A stretch of DNA of 64,000 nucleotides from Blasia pusilla (Eukaryota > Marchantiophyta > Marchantiopsida > Blasiales), in the NCBI GenBank assembly GCA_050084515.1, contig CM114271.1:63364001-63428000 (forward strand), read 5' to 3'. Each line of letters opens with the position of its first letter. Within the stretch, counting starts at the first letter, position 1. The position numbers were made by a program, and so were the translations under genes. The notes under the pieces were generated by a model that saw only the letters and a program-made list of their open reading frames with translations, did no database searches and had not been told where the DNA came from. Positions 1-13,313 of this stretch are shown in pieces.

Positions 1-238
1 CTCCTCCACAACTTTCGACAACCAGTACTACGTGAATCTGGTTTCCAGCAAAGGGCTCATGACCTCCGACCAAGAGCTGTACACATCCTCCAGCACGCGA
101 ACGCAGGTCGTCAACTACGCCGGCAATGCCAACTTGTGGAAGAGCCAATTCGTCGACGCCATCCAAGCGATGGCCAGCATAGGGGTGAAGACCGGCTCAA
201 GTGGGCAGATTCGTAAAAACTGCCGTCTAGTCAACTAG
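1..238 (+). CDS. Class III peroxidase, 3' end only (partial)
   Basis: The reading frame is open from base 2 to the TAG at 236-238 and encodes the last 78 residues of a plant secretory peroxidase (EC 1.11.1.7 family), a haem enzyme of the cell wall/apoplast that oxidises phenolics with H2O2. Seen: the family block around TTFDNQYY, the GLMTSDQELY block, the FVDAIQAMASIGVKTG helix and the terminal NCRLVN containing the last conserved Cys. The 5' part, including both haem histidines, lies outside the window. It is about 70% identical by eye to the same region of the complete peroxidase at 2855-4722, which runs on the opposite strand, so the two are a tail-to-tail tandem pair. No frame damage is visible. 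The family is certain; the substrate is not determinable. Confidence 0.93.
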   Translation, partial: SSTTFDNQYYVNLVSSKGLMTSDQELYTSSSTRTQVVNYAGNANLWKSQFVDAIQAMASIGVKTGSSGQIRKNCRLVN

Positions 239-2854
239 CAACCTTCGACGCGATCGAATCCCCCCCTCAACGAGCGTACCGGAGACTAACTCGATCAGCT
301 TTCGAATGAGCAAACATCCTCCACTTTACACGTGCAACAACTCTCGACGCTATTCCTAGTGGGCCGCCCAGCTTCAATCTTAGTGCTTTGTAGTGTGAGG
401 TAGCTCAAGTACTGTTATCTACGAAATGATAAAAGAGTTCTCTCGATTAGACTTCGGAGCCAATATGTGTAGCGTATACGGGTGCGCGGTTGTCAAGCTC
501 CGAACTCGAATAATGAGGAACCGGTACCAACGAGGGTCGATTTTTCACAAATTTACGATCCCTAGGCCTTACATAATATACGTACTTTAATTCACAATAT
601 TTGTATTGATCGATAAATAGATATCTGCAACGAGGGTATCGTGACTTTTAGGCAGTATGGAACTCACTACTGATTATGTGAAATCTTTCAGGATCCGTGA
701 GAGATCCGAGGTCTTCGATCTTTCCTTCGGTATATAGTAAGGTTATGTTATTAATTAATCTACAAATGTAATAAGAAGAAATCACACACTTGACCGATTA
801 AAGCTTTTATTTCACATGCTTGAGGATTCGAGGGCTATGCTATGGATCTGGACTTGAAAATGTTTCTGCTCAGAGTTTCTTCTGTGTCCTGAGTAAACAG
901 AAATGCCCCAGAACCTGTCATTACAAGGAGTCACCGTTCCATCGCCCAGTACGAACGACTCATAATTCAGCCATGACGACAAGAGCAAGAGACCCCAAGG
1001 ACAGATGCACCTTCGTGACGATCAGGACAAGTACGCTGTCAATTCCACTGGGGTATCGACCACTTCCAACTTTTAATTTGGGTGCATGGATGATCTACAG
1101 CCATTCGTGCTCTTGCTCTTGTCGTCATGGCTGAATTATGAGTCGTTCGTACTGGGCGATGGAACGGTGACTCCTTGTAATGACAGGTTCTGGGGCATTT
1201 CTGTTTACTCAGGACACAGAAGAAACTCTGAGCAGAAACATTTTCAGAGGACAAGAGCAAGAGAATTTTCTGAAACACATTGAATATTAGATCTGGGCGT
1301 CGTTGAAGCAGAAATGCTGTATTATAAAGGAAGAGAAGGTCAGGGGTAACACTGGGATGTGTAAAAGAGTGTTTTTCCAAGGATCGAAGAGCAACTGTAG
1401 CCAGCCAACCTTCGCACTGATTTGTTACACCGGTACGAATATACCCAGGGAATATGGAGCGTGCATGAGGTAACGAAGAATTTGGGTGTATATCTACGTC
1501 TTAAAATCAGAAATTCAATACTCAAACTACTAGTCACTTGCAACTGCAGTAATAGGGGCTCGACCTGACTCACTGTGTATGAAGAATTCGAATGCAACTA
1601 GGAGAAGTGAAAGCTTTCAATCAATTCTGTTGTGATAGAAATCTCATCTTTACAGATTTAATTAGATTAGAGCATCGATAAGTAAGGTACCCTTGAGGAT
1701 AGGATCATTCCGAGAACCGAAGTCATTGAAATGATCGGGGGACTATTGCACACGTGATCGGATTGACAGCTTTTCGAAACCGTTAACGTTACAGAGGAAT
1801 AATGGCCATTCGAATCGCAGAACATTGATTCGGTCGCCATCTACGGAGTCAACGCTTTCGAAATACTCGAGATTCTTTAGAAGGAAATCTTTGTAATACT
1901 AAAAGACTCAAAGTTTTATTACTTTTATAAGTTTCTAATGTTTTTGGGGCTTTACCAAACTCAACAAAGTCAATCGTGGTTCCGAATTTCGTCTCTACTT
2001 TCACTACACCGAGACGCACGCATCGACCTTCGAGGGGCCTCACGGAATCAGTACGTGTTTCTAGATCAAAGTGGACATCGAGCAGATTGATATCGACCAT
2101 GTCGGACTCCAGATCTAGAAGCTGAGGATGCCTTGAAATTCAATCGATAGTCATAGTTTCTCTCCATCAAACTCCGATCCCTCTTTCCCAAAAAAGAAAA
2201 CAAAGTTATCGAGGAACCGGGAAGAAATCTCCCGGTACAGCTGCCTAACCGACTAACATCATCTAGATCGCTGCACGCGACCTAGACTCTCAACAATGTG
2301 ATCGAGCTCAATCATCCTCGAAGGACCTGCAAAACCATCTAGCATTAAACTGCACCGATTGAGCCCATTCCTACCATCTCGCCCCACAGAAGGAAGAAAG
2401 TTTATCATCCTGAACAGAATTCCAAGGAACCCTTTATTACATGGTACGCTGCACACAATATCTTGTGGTATTCCACAGTGTCCATGGCGAATCCTATCAC
2501 CTCAAATCATTAGAAATCCGAAAGAGGTCTACAGATTATTACGGTTGGGAGCTATACAGCATAGCAGATAAGTCTCAATCGACCTACGACTGCAACTACA
2601 ATTCTTCCTATGTCTCAGTTCACGTAGGTACTTGCACGTATGTATGTATGTACATGGTTTATGAGGAGGTGTTCCACGAGCTCTCATCGGCAGAAAGGGG
2701 AGGAAGTTCGAGAGGTAGCCAGTCCTCAGAGTTTTTATTTCCGTGGAGCGTGGAGAAGAAATTATCGACAGTCTGAGAGTGCGTTTCCGTTCCGAATTTG
2801 CAGATCACAGATTCTTCACCCGTGGATCGATCGTTTGAGTTTGAGCATCGGCCC
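239..2854. other. Intergenic region between convergent peroxidase genes
   Basis: About 2.6 kb with no credible gene; short frames here show no family motif. It should hold the 3' UTRs of both peroxidases. The one structured element is the 137-bp perfect inverted repeat at 855-1246. A short tgta/tatg run occurs near 2638-2655. Confidence 0.7.
855..1246. repeat. Long perfect inverted repeat (2 x 137 bp, 118-bp spacer)
   Basis: Bases 855-991 and 1110-1246 are reverse complements of each other over all 137 positions by direct reading, separated by 992-1109. The match stops abruptly at both ends. A short piece of the arm (acaagagcaagag) recurs just outside, near 1250-1262. Because the arms are identical, short frames on opposite strands translate to the same peptide; these are not genes. 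A transcript across it would fold into a long perfect double-stranded hairpin. Confidence 0.95.
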
Positions 2855-4722
<1,868 letters not shown>

Positions 4723-4940
4723 GGTCGGATGGCGACGATGTACCACAGCCGTTCGATCGAAAACGCGATTCGACTGCGAACTGACGGCCGCCCTCCAAAA
4801 ATTTCGCGTCTCAAAAGCGTCGCCTTCGCCGACGGCTGTGAAGACTTTAGTTAAGACAAACCCTTAGAGCACTCGGATTGGAAGACTCCCGACGATCGCT
4901 CGCCAGTAAAGAGGATGATTACAAAGGAGACGAAAGACGC

Positions 4941-4948
4941 CTTTTATA
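4941..4948 (-). promoter_or_regulatory. TATA box of the peroxidase gene
   Basis: The minus strand reads TATAAAAG here, about 220 nt upstream of the chosen ATG, which would leave a 5' UTR of roughly 190 nt. This is inference from motif and position only. Confidence 0.5.
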
Positions 4949-7892
4949 CCGATCCCTCGTCGGTGCATGCAGAGCAGCTCCAGAGCTACGTGAACATGCA
5001 TGCAGATCAGGCCGAATGGTGGAAGCCCCGAAAAGTATGGTCCAAGCAGACCTACCAGATCTTTGACCGTCAACGGCGGCCCGCATTTTGACCCCTTTCC
5101 CACTCCCTCCGACTCCCACCATTCGGGAAATATGGTGGGAGTCGGAGGAGAGAGAGAGTGGAAGGGCTGAGGAAGGAAGAGCTCAAGAGCAAGAGCAGTA
5201 GGGCTGTTAGTTAGAACCCACATACTAGTCTAAACGCCAGTACCCACCAACTGGATCGTCCCTCCCCTCTGGATCCAATAATAAAATGCTTTTGACCCAC
5301 TCGTCGTTGACGACCACGAGGCACATGCCAACGTGCGCTACAATCGTAGCTCTCGTCGTTTCGAACACGTTTCCTCGCAAAACCAACACAAGCAATGACC
5401 AAGCAGAAAAGTGCTAGAATGCTTGCGGCCAAATTCGATCATGGATCTCTACTTCTTCGACCCTCCTTCCGATCCTTCCGTGCTGCAATGCCCGGGGCAT
5501 ATATCTCCGCCGAACGCTGCAAATTACCCGCCATCTCTCGATCACAACGTCCGCCTAAACTCTACAGGGACGCTAGAGTTGGAGAAGCTTCTCTGAGGAG
5601 CTTCTCAAACAAACGCTGCAGGAGATGGTGTTTAGGGTGCCACTTCCTTCGCACATGCCACTCGCTTCTCAACCAAACACTTTTCACGCGACAGCCTCCC
5701 AACCACAATCCACGACCATGTGACTTTGGAGAGTGGTAGTACATATTTATGTTTTTTCCCATTTTTCTAACTTTAAAAAATGAATATTTTTATTTTAATT
5801 ATTTCATGAAAATAAAATTAATGCAAATCCATCCTGCAATAAGAGTCAATATGATTTTTGTTTTGGAATCTACTCTTAAAGAAGTAATGAAGCCTTCTTT
5901 AAAAAGAGTTCTTTAAGCCATCTTTAATTTTATTCTTCTTAAGATTAGAGTGGATTCTATATGTGCATTGACAATTGTTTAGTGTGCTTCAACACGAGGA
6001 ACATCCACATGAACTTTTACTAGATTATAAGAGACATACATTACTAGATTAGAGGAGAATTATAGTAGATTTGAGAGACATTCACATCTTAGGATTACTA
6101 GAGACATTCAGCAGATTTGAGAAAGACGCCTAGGCCTCCATAAGATAAGATGTTGTAAAATATTTGCGTGAACCTATCATCTTATGAAAAAAACATAAAA
6201 GGTACATAACGCACAAGTGACGTAGTAACACTTCTATTTCTCTTTTTTCCAAAAGACATACAACAATCTATTTTTGAGTTGATATAAGATATAGATATTC
6301 ATGCATTGACCAATATAGATATAATATACTCGTAGACTTTCCATGGAAGAGGATGATACTAAGTGCTTTCTCCTAAAAAATTCAATTCTTCTCACCCAAA
6401 GTCCCTTATATTTTGGACACATTCGAAAAGATCTTTAGCTTTTTTTTCATTTGGTTATGTGAGTTTTCATTACCAACTTATGAATCTTAATTATACCCAT
6501 AAAACCAAGTTCAGTATCTCTAATCTATGGCTAGAGTTTGGAATCAATAATCCAGAACATAAGGGGCTTGAGGAGGGGAGGAAGAATGAATTGGAAAGAA
6601 GTTAGTAGCATCCCTTCCACCTAAAGCACAATAGTATATTATCTTTCTTATGGATATGTTGTTAATGCGAAATGTGTTAGATCTTATGTCAATTCATCAT
6701 CATCAAAAACTCTTTTTTTTCTTTCATTTTTAAGAGAAAAATTTTTGGACAAAAAATTCTCTTATCTTTCAAATCCAACCTCCATATATTAAATTTTTTT
6801 GAATTTTTTCCTTAATTTGTACAAAAAATTCTATGGGTCGAGAAGACATAAATCAAGGTATACGGACTTTTTTTGCATGCAAATTTGCTTTCAAATTTTC
6901 CTAATTCTCCTTCATCTTTGATCTTCCTTTTTTAAATTTGATTTTTCTGCTTTAACCAAATATTTTTTCTTAAATTCCAAAAAATTATAGGATAAAAATA
7001 ATTAAAGAAGAAAATTATTTTAAAAATTTTGATATCTTAAAAAATATAGTTTTTATTATATTACTCCTTGAAATAGATCCCCAAAATTCTCTTCTTCCCT
7101 TTTTTTTCAATTGATTGAATTAGATCTGGATTAAATTAAATTAGCCTTTAAATTAAATAGTGAGCATGATCGATGAATGAATCAATAAGTTTAATTTTAA
7201 ATATAGAAGAAAAATTAATTCTACTAGTCAAAAAAACTTGGTACTTAAAAACTACTTGAAGATGAGGGATTCTCTACTTGAAATTGACGTGTTGTGCCCA
7301 TAGCGAAAAAAATTTCCATTCAACATTTTATATATAAGTACCTTCTTATGTTGGAATCTCGATATTTGTCATCTCCAACGATTACAAAGGTAGAAATTTT
7401 TGTACTTACTCGAGATAAAGCCAAATATAGTTGGCCATGATAAAGGAAGAGCATCACTTTCCTTCAAAGATTTATGAGAAGGGCAAGACAGATTGGGAGT
7501 TAGAATTTCCAACAAAGAGCCAAAAAGCAATGTATAATCCAATGCGACCTTTGGGATATGTGGGAATGGAAACCCATTTCCCAATATATTTCCTTGCAAT
7601 GACCTTTTCACTAATGACACATTGCATAAATCCACAAACCACCAATTTGGTGTTGTATGCTTATCATTTACATCTATTCATGTTTAATTACATAAAAAAT
7701 GCATTTATCTTTAATTCCAAATGGGGGAAAATACATGTTAAAGATTTTGAGTGTTACTATGTTGTAGATGGGACCCATAACCTCATTTGGAATGGTATTA
7801 AAATTTAAATACCTAAAATCATATATTTTGGAAATAAAAAGAGATTTCTAACAAAATATCACCTTAAGAAAATAGTACTTCTTGAAAAAACT
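4949..7892. other. Peroxidase upstream region, then AT-rich DNA without genes
   Basis: From 4949 to about 5740 the base composition is balanced, like the peroxidase gene. At about 5745 it changes sharply to AT-rich sequence that continues to about 7890. I see no protein with recognisable motifs. The open stretches around 7370-7810 on both strands are not recognisable and have no damage-free homologous motif. Confidence 0.6.
5106..5148. repeat. Perfect 17-bp hairpin upstream of peroxidase
   Basis: Arms 5106-5122 and 5132-5148 are exact reverse complements around a 9-nt loop (5123-5131). It lies about 400 bp upstream of the peroxidase start, beyond the TATA box. Function unknown. Confidence 0.85.
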
Positions 7893-8529
7893 TGTCACGT
7901 CTATTAGGAAAGATCGGCGAGATCTGGTAGACCGCCTTTGGAGATACTGGAGGACAGCCTCAGGAGATTGAGGATGACCTGCTGAGGCCACGGATAACCA
8001 GCGAGAGCAGGTTTCCTTTTTGTTTCGGCTCATTTGGAGCCATGTAGAGAAACTTGCTATTTTAGGTAAGTTTCCATTTTGATTATAGTTGACTTTCCAC
8101 TTTGGGAAGTGGCCCTTGACCCGCTACAGCAGGTCAAGAGCCAAGGAGGTGACCTGCGAGAATAGGTTACCAGGAGAGAGTTTGGGAGAGGGAAGGGGGT
8201 ATACCTCTAAGAGAGAGAGCTTGAAAGCTCATTCTCTCTTTGTTGGACCTTATGGCATGAGGCGGCGGAACTATGGTCCTCCTTGCCTTGTGTGTGTAAC
8301 CCAAGCCTCTCATTAGGAACGTGAGTTTGGTTTGACATGAGAAAGAGTGCACACCATGGAGAGCTTGGTGTGAGATGTTGATGTGAGATCTACTTGATTT
8401 AATTTGAGATATTCTGGTACTTTTCGTCTCGTTGTTTGGATGCCTTGAATTAGCATGGGATCGAGCGTGTTTATGTGTAGGTTCAGTGACAGCGATGTTT
8501 GTTGTGTAGCGATGTGTATGCGCACGATA
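7893..8529 (+). mobile_element. Solo LTR-like copy of the 44-47 kb gypsy family
   Basis: The segment begins TGTCACGTCT and ends near GCGCACGATA. It matches, with moderate divergence, the LTR sequence at 46917-47564 (same order: TTTCGGCTCATTTGGAGCC, the CTTGACCCGCTACA stretch, AGGGGGTATACC, and the final GATATT...GTATGCGCACG block) and, in reverse, 43500-44024. No coding region adjoins it, so it is best read as a solo LTR. Flanking bases (aaact / aaatc) are a poor duplication match, so the exact ends are uncertain. Confidence 0.75.
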
Positions 8530-9995
8530 AAATCAAAATCTAATATTAGTGGTGTCAAAATAATTTTGCTCTCTAGTATACCTTACGCATATCGATAAAA
8601 TTGTATGAGGAAAGATTACATGAATCTATCTATAACAAAAGAGTGCTCCTTCCTCTACATTTACTCTCCAGCCTCCGTCCGTCCTTGTACACACTTCCCT
8701 ACTTTCGAGTGTATGGGTGCGCATCTCTAGGCGAACGACCCTACATCCACGGCCTGGGGGCACACCTAGTCCGCGCCCCTATGCACTGCTCGGACCTCCT
8801 CCTTGGAGCCATAGTATCTCTTCCAGCCTTGCGCTCTGAGCTCACTACCTTCCTGGCCCACGACTAGCCCTATGCAGGATGCTTGCTTAACTGCCCCATC
8901 CACAGCAGTTCCATTTGCTAGCGGGCGCGCCATCCTCTGCCACGTCTCCTTGCGCGCGCCTACATGCGTCAACCCGCAGTGAGTCCTCCCTCCTCCATCC
9001 ACGGTGGCTCTTGGCCCTAGCCCGACCTAGCCGCAACCCTAACCTTGCCGTGACCTAACTAACCAGCCCCCCTCACGGTAGTTGCAGATCATGAAAGCCT
9101 GAATTTCTCCTCTCTCTCCCGACACACTTGCCGATCCCTGATGATGCTCACTTGCGTACACGCACCGCCACACTGTGCACTACACTCTGTTGTTGTCTCT
9201 CGACAATCTGCACCAGCGAGATCTACAAACAATGGACAGCGCTTCCGTGCACAACCTTTTCAACAGAAAATATCCCACAAAATGCCTCACACGCGTCTCC
9301 AGGGGGTCCCCACCGAGGCAACTTGCTTGCTTACCTACAACCAACGAATTCCCTGCCCCCTCGCATCTTTCTCATGTAAAATCAAGAGTAGTAAAAACCG
9401 CTCGCCCGACCTAAAACTCCACTCATGAATCTACATATCGAACCACATCCATCCTCCGTTATGAGGGAATCCGGATGCTAGAACCCTAACTCCTACACAC
9501 CCACACATGTCTATGCAAGAGAGGCGCTTTTAAGGCTCAACATGAGAAAGGTAGCTTGGGAAAGCCATCTTCCTCAATCTTGTACCCTTGGGAAGAGCTC
9601 TTCCCCCAAAAATAGCCCTACCAAAGATAACTTGCATGCACAGGTTATCAGGTAATTGTTGACTTAGTCAACGGATCACCTGACAGACTAAAACCAAAAT
9701 AGGTAATGGTTCTCGTCACAACGGACCTGTCGCCAACCTCATCCGACATCTCGGGATGAAGTTGCACCCAAACAGCCCCTTTGACTCTCTTTGTTGTCAA
9801 CGCAATAGAACTCTACCTACATCAAAATAAGATGTGACATTATGCTTGCTCCAAGAGATGAGATACCATCCACAATTGACTATCCTCCCAAACTCTAAGC
9901 AAGCCAACACCATCTCAACCTCATGGATTCCCTATCGATTCCTTCACTAGCCATCAAATTTGAGGACTTACCACTAGACTATGATGTCATATATG
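8530..9995. other. No gene seen; C-rich stretch
   Basis: About 8650-9120 is markedly C-rich and the remainder mixed. Short open frames are low-complexity and proline/leucine/serine-rich. I see no domain, RNA gene or clear repeat boundary. Confidence 0.5.
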
Positions 9996-10261
9996 CAGGG
10001 TTGCACACGTACAAAATCCGTATCATCAGACATGTCCATGTCCGTGGACTTGTGTACGTCCTATGGACGGACATGTTGGTGCGGGCGCAAGTATCCGCGA
10101 CCCACACTCGAGCCCGCCGCATAGACCTAGGTTGACGGAGCCCGCACCCATTGCCAAGCCCGCAACTAGACCCGCACGTCGGGCTTGGCCCCCATTGGGT
10201 GGGCTCACGCCCGCACAGGGCCTGCATAGCAGGCTGCGGGCGAGCCTTGCTTTGAGCCTTG
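9996..10261. mobile_element. Probable non-autonomous hAT relative (degenerate)
   Basis: It starts CAGGGTTGCACACG, close to the CAAGGTTGCACG terminus of the large hAT element at 54277. It carries the same subterminal motif (gacatgtccatgtccg, then ggacggacatgt) and a GC-rich cccgca/gcgggc body like 23080-23420 and 62770-62990. It ends near CCTTG at 10257-10261, but I find no matching 8-bp duplication, so one end is probably lost. It abuts a gypsy reverse-transcriptase remnant. Confidence 0.55.
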
Positions 10262-10500
10262 ATTGATATAACCAATCCTTCCCAAGGGGATCAATCTCTC
10301 AAAGTGATTTATTCTCTCTTTCCACCATATAGATGGATAATTGGTGATAGCCAAAATAGAGATCCAAAGTACTAAAGGCCTTGCATGCCCTATTACATCA
10401 AACATCTCTTCAAGAGTAGGCATAGCATAGTAATCAATTTTGGTATGCCAATTGATACGATGGCAATCTTCACTAATCTACCTATTGGTCCATTAGCCAA
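10262..10500 (-). pseudogene. Ty3/gypsy reverse transcriptase remnant
   Basis: On the minus strand the palm N-terminal region of a gypsy reverse transcriptase is recognisable: EDCHRIN (for GDYRPIN), then YAMPTLEEMFDVIGHA. After a one-base frame change come FSTLDLYFGYHQLSI and EIDPLGKDWLYQ. It matches the same region of the gypsy element at 44170-44390 (MPRLEEIFDTIGHAK, SLDLQAGYHQLPV). At least two frame changes make it dead. The rest of the element is not recognisable; weak gag-like sequence may persist near 12312-12611 on the same strand. Confidence 0.8.
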
Positions 10501-13032
10501 GCATGTCCTTTTTGTATCATAATTTTGGTATAGGCCCGTACTTGTTCCCGTATCCAAAGCCCGAATGGGCAACTACGAACGCACCAAGAAGACCCGGATG
10601 GGACCAAGATTTGACTTGTCCATGGACTTATATGTTTCTGTACAACCTTATAAATGTATACTCTCTATGCAATCTTTCCAAAGTCTCACTATTTGAGCAT
10701 CAAGAAAGTCTTGTAGGATCATTGCAACATAAGTGTGCTACAAGTCGACTCAAGTCATGCATGCTAAATAGAAAACAATCCTTATGATTCCATATGAACT
10801 ATAAACTCCATCTTCTCTCTGCTTCTTTCAACCTACGACCAATCAATGGCTTTCAAACCTCTTTCGTGATATCTATAAAAGAGGAGTATGATGGCCACCT
10901 TACCACTACAAAGTGTATTGAACCCACTATGTCATGATCCTACATCCTCAACCATAAAATCTTGGCTAAAAATTATGTTGACATCCCCTAATGATATGCA
11001 TTGATAATAAGTTGTAATGCTTGTGAACTAACCTTCAATTTTCATATGGTGTAATGAAAGTCTTTTTGCGGTCTTGATCTCCCTTAACATACAAATGTTG
11101 ATAAATTGGTACTCCAACCTTTAAGATTGTAGCCAATGCAATAATAATATTTGTAAAGAGATCTAGTGCATATACACCCTATTTAAAATATTTCCATACT
11201 TACACTATGGTTTCTAAGGGTATCAATATCTCTACTCTTGGAGCATGTGGTACCTTTGACCTATCATTCTACAAAGTATAGGCTCACCTCCATGCCTGTG
11301 TTCTGACTCATGAGCTTGTATAGAATCCTCCGCAAAGCAATTTTTCCCCCTACAATATTGAAGAAGTATTGCCAATAGGTATAAATACGTTTGGCATCAT
11401 TTGTCAATGTGGAAGGCTATTCGCTATAAAAGTATCCTCTCCATGGGTGTTTACCTCCAATAAATTTCTAGGCCAACATTAGACTTAACTATAAGGTGTC
11501 ATTATTGTTGTTGACCCTCAAAGTAAGTTGTCAAACCTCCATGCATATTGCTTGGGTAATTCACTAGCTTGTTTGGTTGTCCCACTTCACTTTCAAAGTG
11601 ATTGATAGGAGGTTGTCTTCTCCTAGAAGTTAAATTATCTAGAACCTAAGGAATACAATACGGTAGCACCTACCAAAATATTATAAGACTCATCTCGCGT
11701 CACCACCATACTATTGAGGTCTATCTACAAAAATTATCTAGTTTCAATCTTGTATCGCTTTTTTTTCCACTACGCTTTATAATTTCCATACTTATTGTAG
11801 GGCATGCATCTAAATTTGGCTTATTGCAAATTTTTTAAACTTCAAGTTATGGTTGTAGCTACAACAAGGAACGGGTTACCTTCCCCTTATGGGTATAACT
11901 CATGGAAATAGCATCTCTACCATAGACATGATCTTTTTTAAAAGAATTACTAGGATGGTTCTGTTGAATCCTCACTCTTATAATGTCGAGGAAGTTTGTT
12001 AAGGGTTTAGGATTCAAGAGACATATATAGCAATGGTTGGGTTCATGTACAAAACATTGCGCTTGGTTTATAATTCCAAGTGGATTAACCAATTGGGATA
12101 TCTTAGCTTGTCCAAATCACGACACTTGACACAACCAAGGCTCACTCTATCATTGGCTTAGTTGGTATCTCTGCCACCTTAGTTTTGTGGCATGTCATAT
12201 TTTTTTGGATTCCATTTTGAGCACTTAATCCAAGGTTACATCAACTATGTGGGCCGACATCTCTAATGCGTGCTTCTACATAAGACAAACTCAATTTATC
12301 ATTTCCACCGCCTAAATTACCTCATTTGAGTCATTTGGGTTGCCTTCACATGTGGCATATTGCCAAGTCCTTAGCCAAAAATAGTGGAGCTTTTCACAAA
12401 GTCTTTGATAACTCCCACAACATACTTGTGCTAGGTAGTGATGTTGCATGGTCATTATAAACGTGCTCACATCTTCCGCTCCTCTTAATGCATCTACATC
12501 CAAAACAACAACACAAAGAGGTTGTCTAGGGGACATTAATAGGGTACATAGAGACTCTAACAATGAAAAAGGATTGAAGAAGCTTAGCCTCCCAAGGATC
12601 CAACTCCACATTGGATCCTTATAGCTAAAGAAACCCCGTCATGCCTCAAGTCACCATAGCACTTGCATCCACCTATGTCGTGTTACGAAGAAAAACTAAG
12701 AAAACCCATATCCATATGTTGTGAATGGATAAATATGGGATTCCATGTCGCACGAAATCCTATGCAAAAATCTGTAGGGTTCCTATATCCTTCCCATACG
12801 TCTATGGGAGGTCAAATTTTCCCCATAGCGAGATATGGGATATCTGCACCATGGACCCCAGAAAAGTGTCCAACTTAATAGATATCCCACCATATTTTTT
12901 GAATGGATAAATATGGAAGTCTATGCCCCTCCCGTAGTTGTTCCATAGATCGTGCCTATTGGGTTATTATCACCCCAAGGCGCTACTCCGATTGATCAAT
13001 CCTTATCTCACCATAGTTGCCTCAAATGCAAG
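10501..13032. other. Decayed repeat-derived DNA, no intact gene
   Basis: The plus strand is pyrimidine-rich and the frames are heavily broken. By position and strand it may be the older 5' part of the gypsy remnant at 10262-10500. A 17-bp direct repeat (tgaatggataaatatgg) lies near 12722 and 12900. Nothing else is supportable. Confidence 0.45.
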
Positions 13033-13313
13033 CAAGGTTGCATGTGGACAAAGTTCATGTTCGTGGACTTATGTCCGCCCTATGAAAGGACTTGACCATA
13101 TAGGCCCCACCTTTTCCTTCTTTTTGCTTCCCCTTGCTTGCCTTCGTGTTCCATACTCCCCCATTTCTTCCTCCCTCTACCTCCACTCCCTCCTCCCTCA
13201 TTCTTCCACTCACCCTTGCCTTGCTTTCCATCATGGACTATAAAGTGTGGGTCCCACCTCTTAGAACCCATGTCCGTCCTAAAGAAGGACTTGTTCATTT
13301 TTGTGCAACCATG
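13033..13313. mobile_element. Non-autonomous hAT element (MITE) with 8-bp TSD
   Basis: A 281-bp element starting CAAGGTTGCATG and ending GTGCAACCATG is flanked on both sides by AATGCAAG (13025-13032 and 13314-13321). The 8-bp duplication is the hAT superfamily signature. The terminal repeats match the large hAT element at 54277-63042, and the subterminal ttcgtggacttatgtccg resembles its relatives. The interior is a pyrimidine-rich filler with no coding capacity. A transposase in trans would have been needed. Confidence 0.9.

Noticed and set aside
820-1380. Two opposite-strand frames encoding the same peptide (FFCVLSKQKCPRTCHYKE)
   Set aside because: They are mirror products of the perfect inverted repeat at 855-1246, not two genes.
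8601-9428. Several C-rich frames as host exons
   Set aside because: Low-complexity composition, overlapping frames on both strands and no motif.
12312-12611. Minus-strand frame resembling gypsy gag (RGAEDVSTFIMTMQHHYLAQ)
   Set aside because: Position and strand would suit the reverse-transcriptase remnant at 10262-10500, but the similarity is too weak to call.
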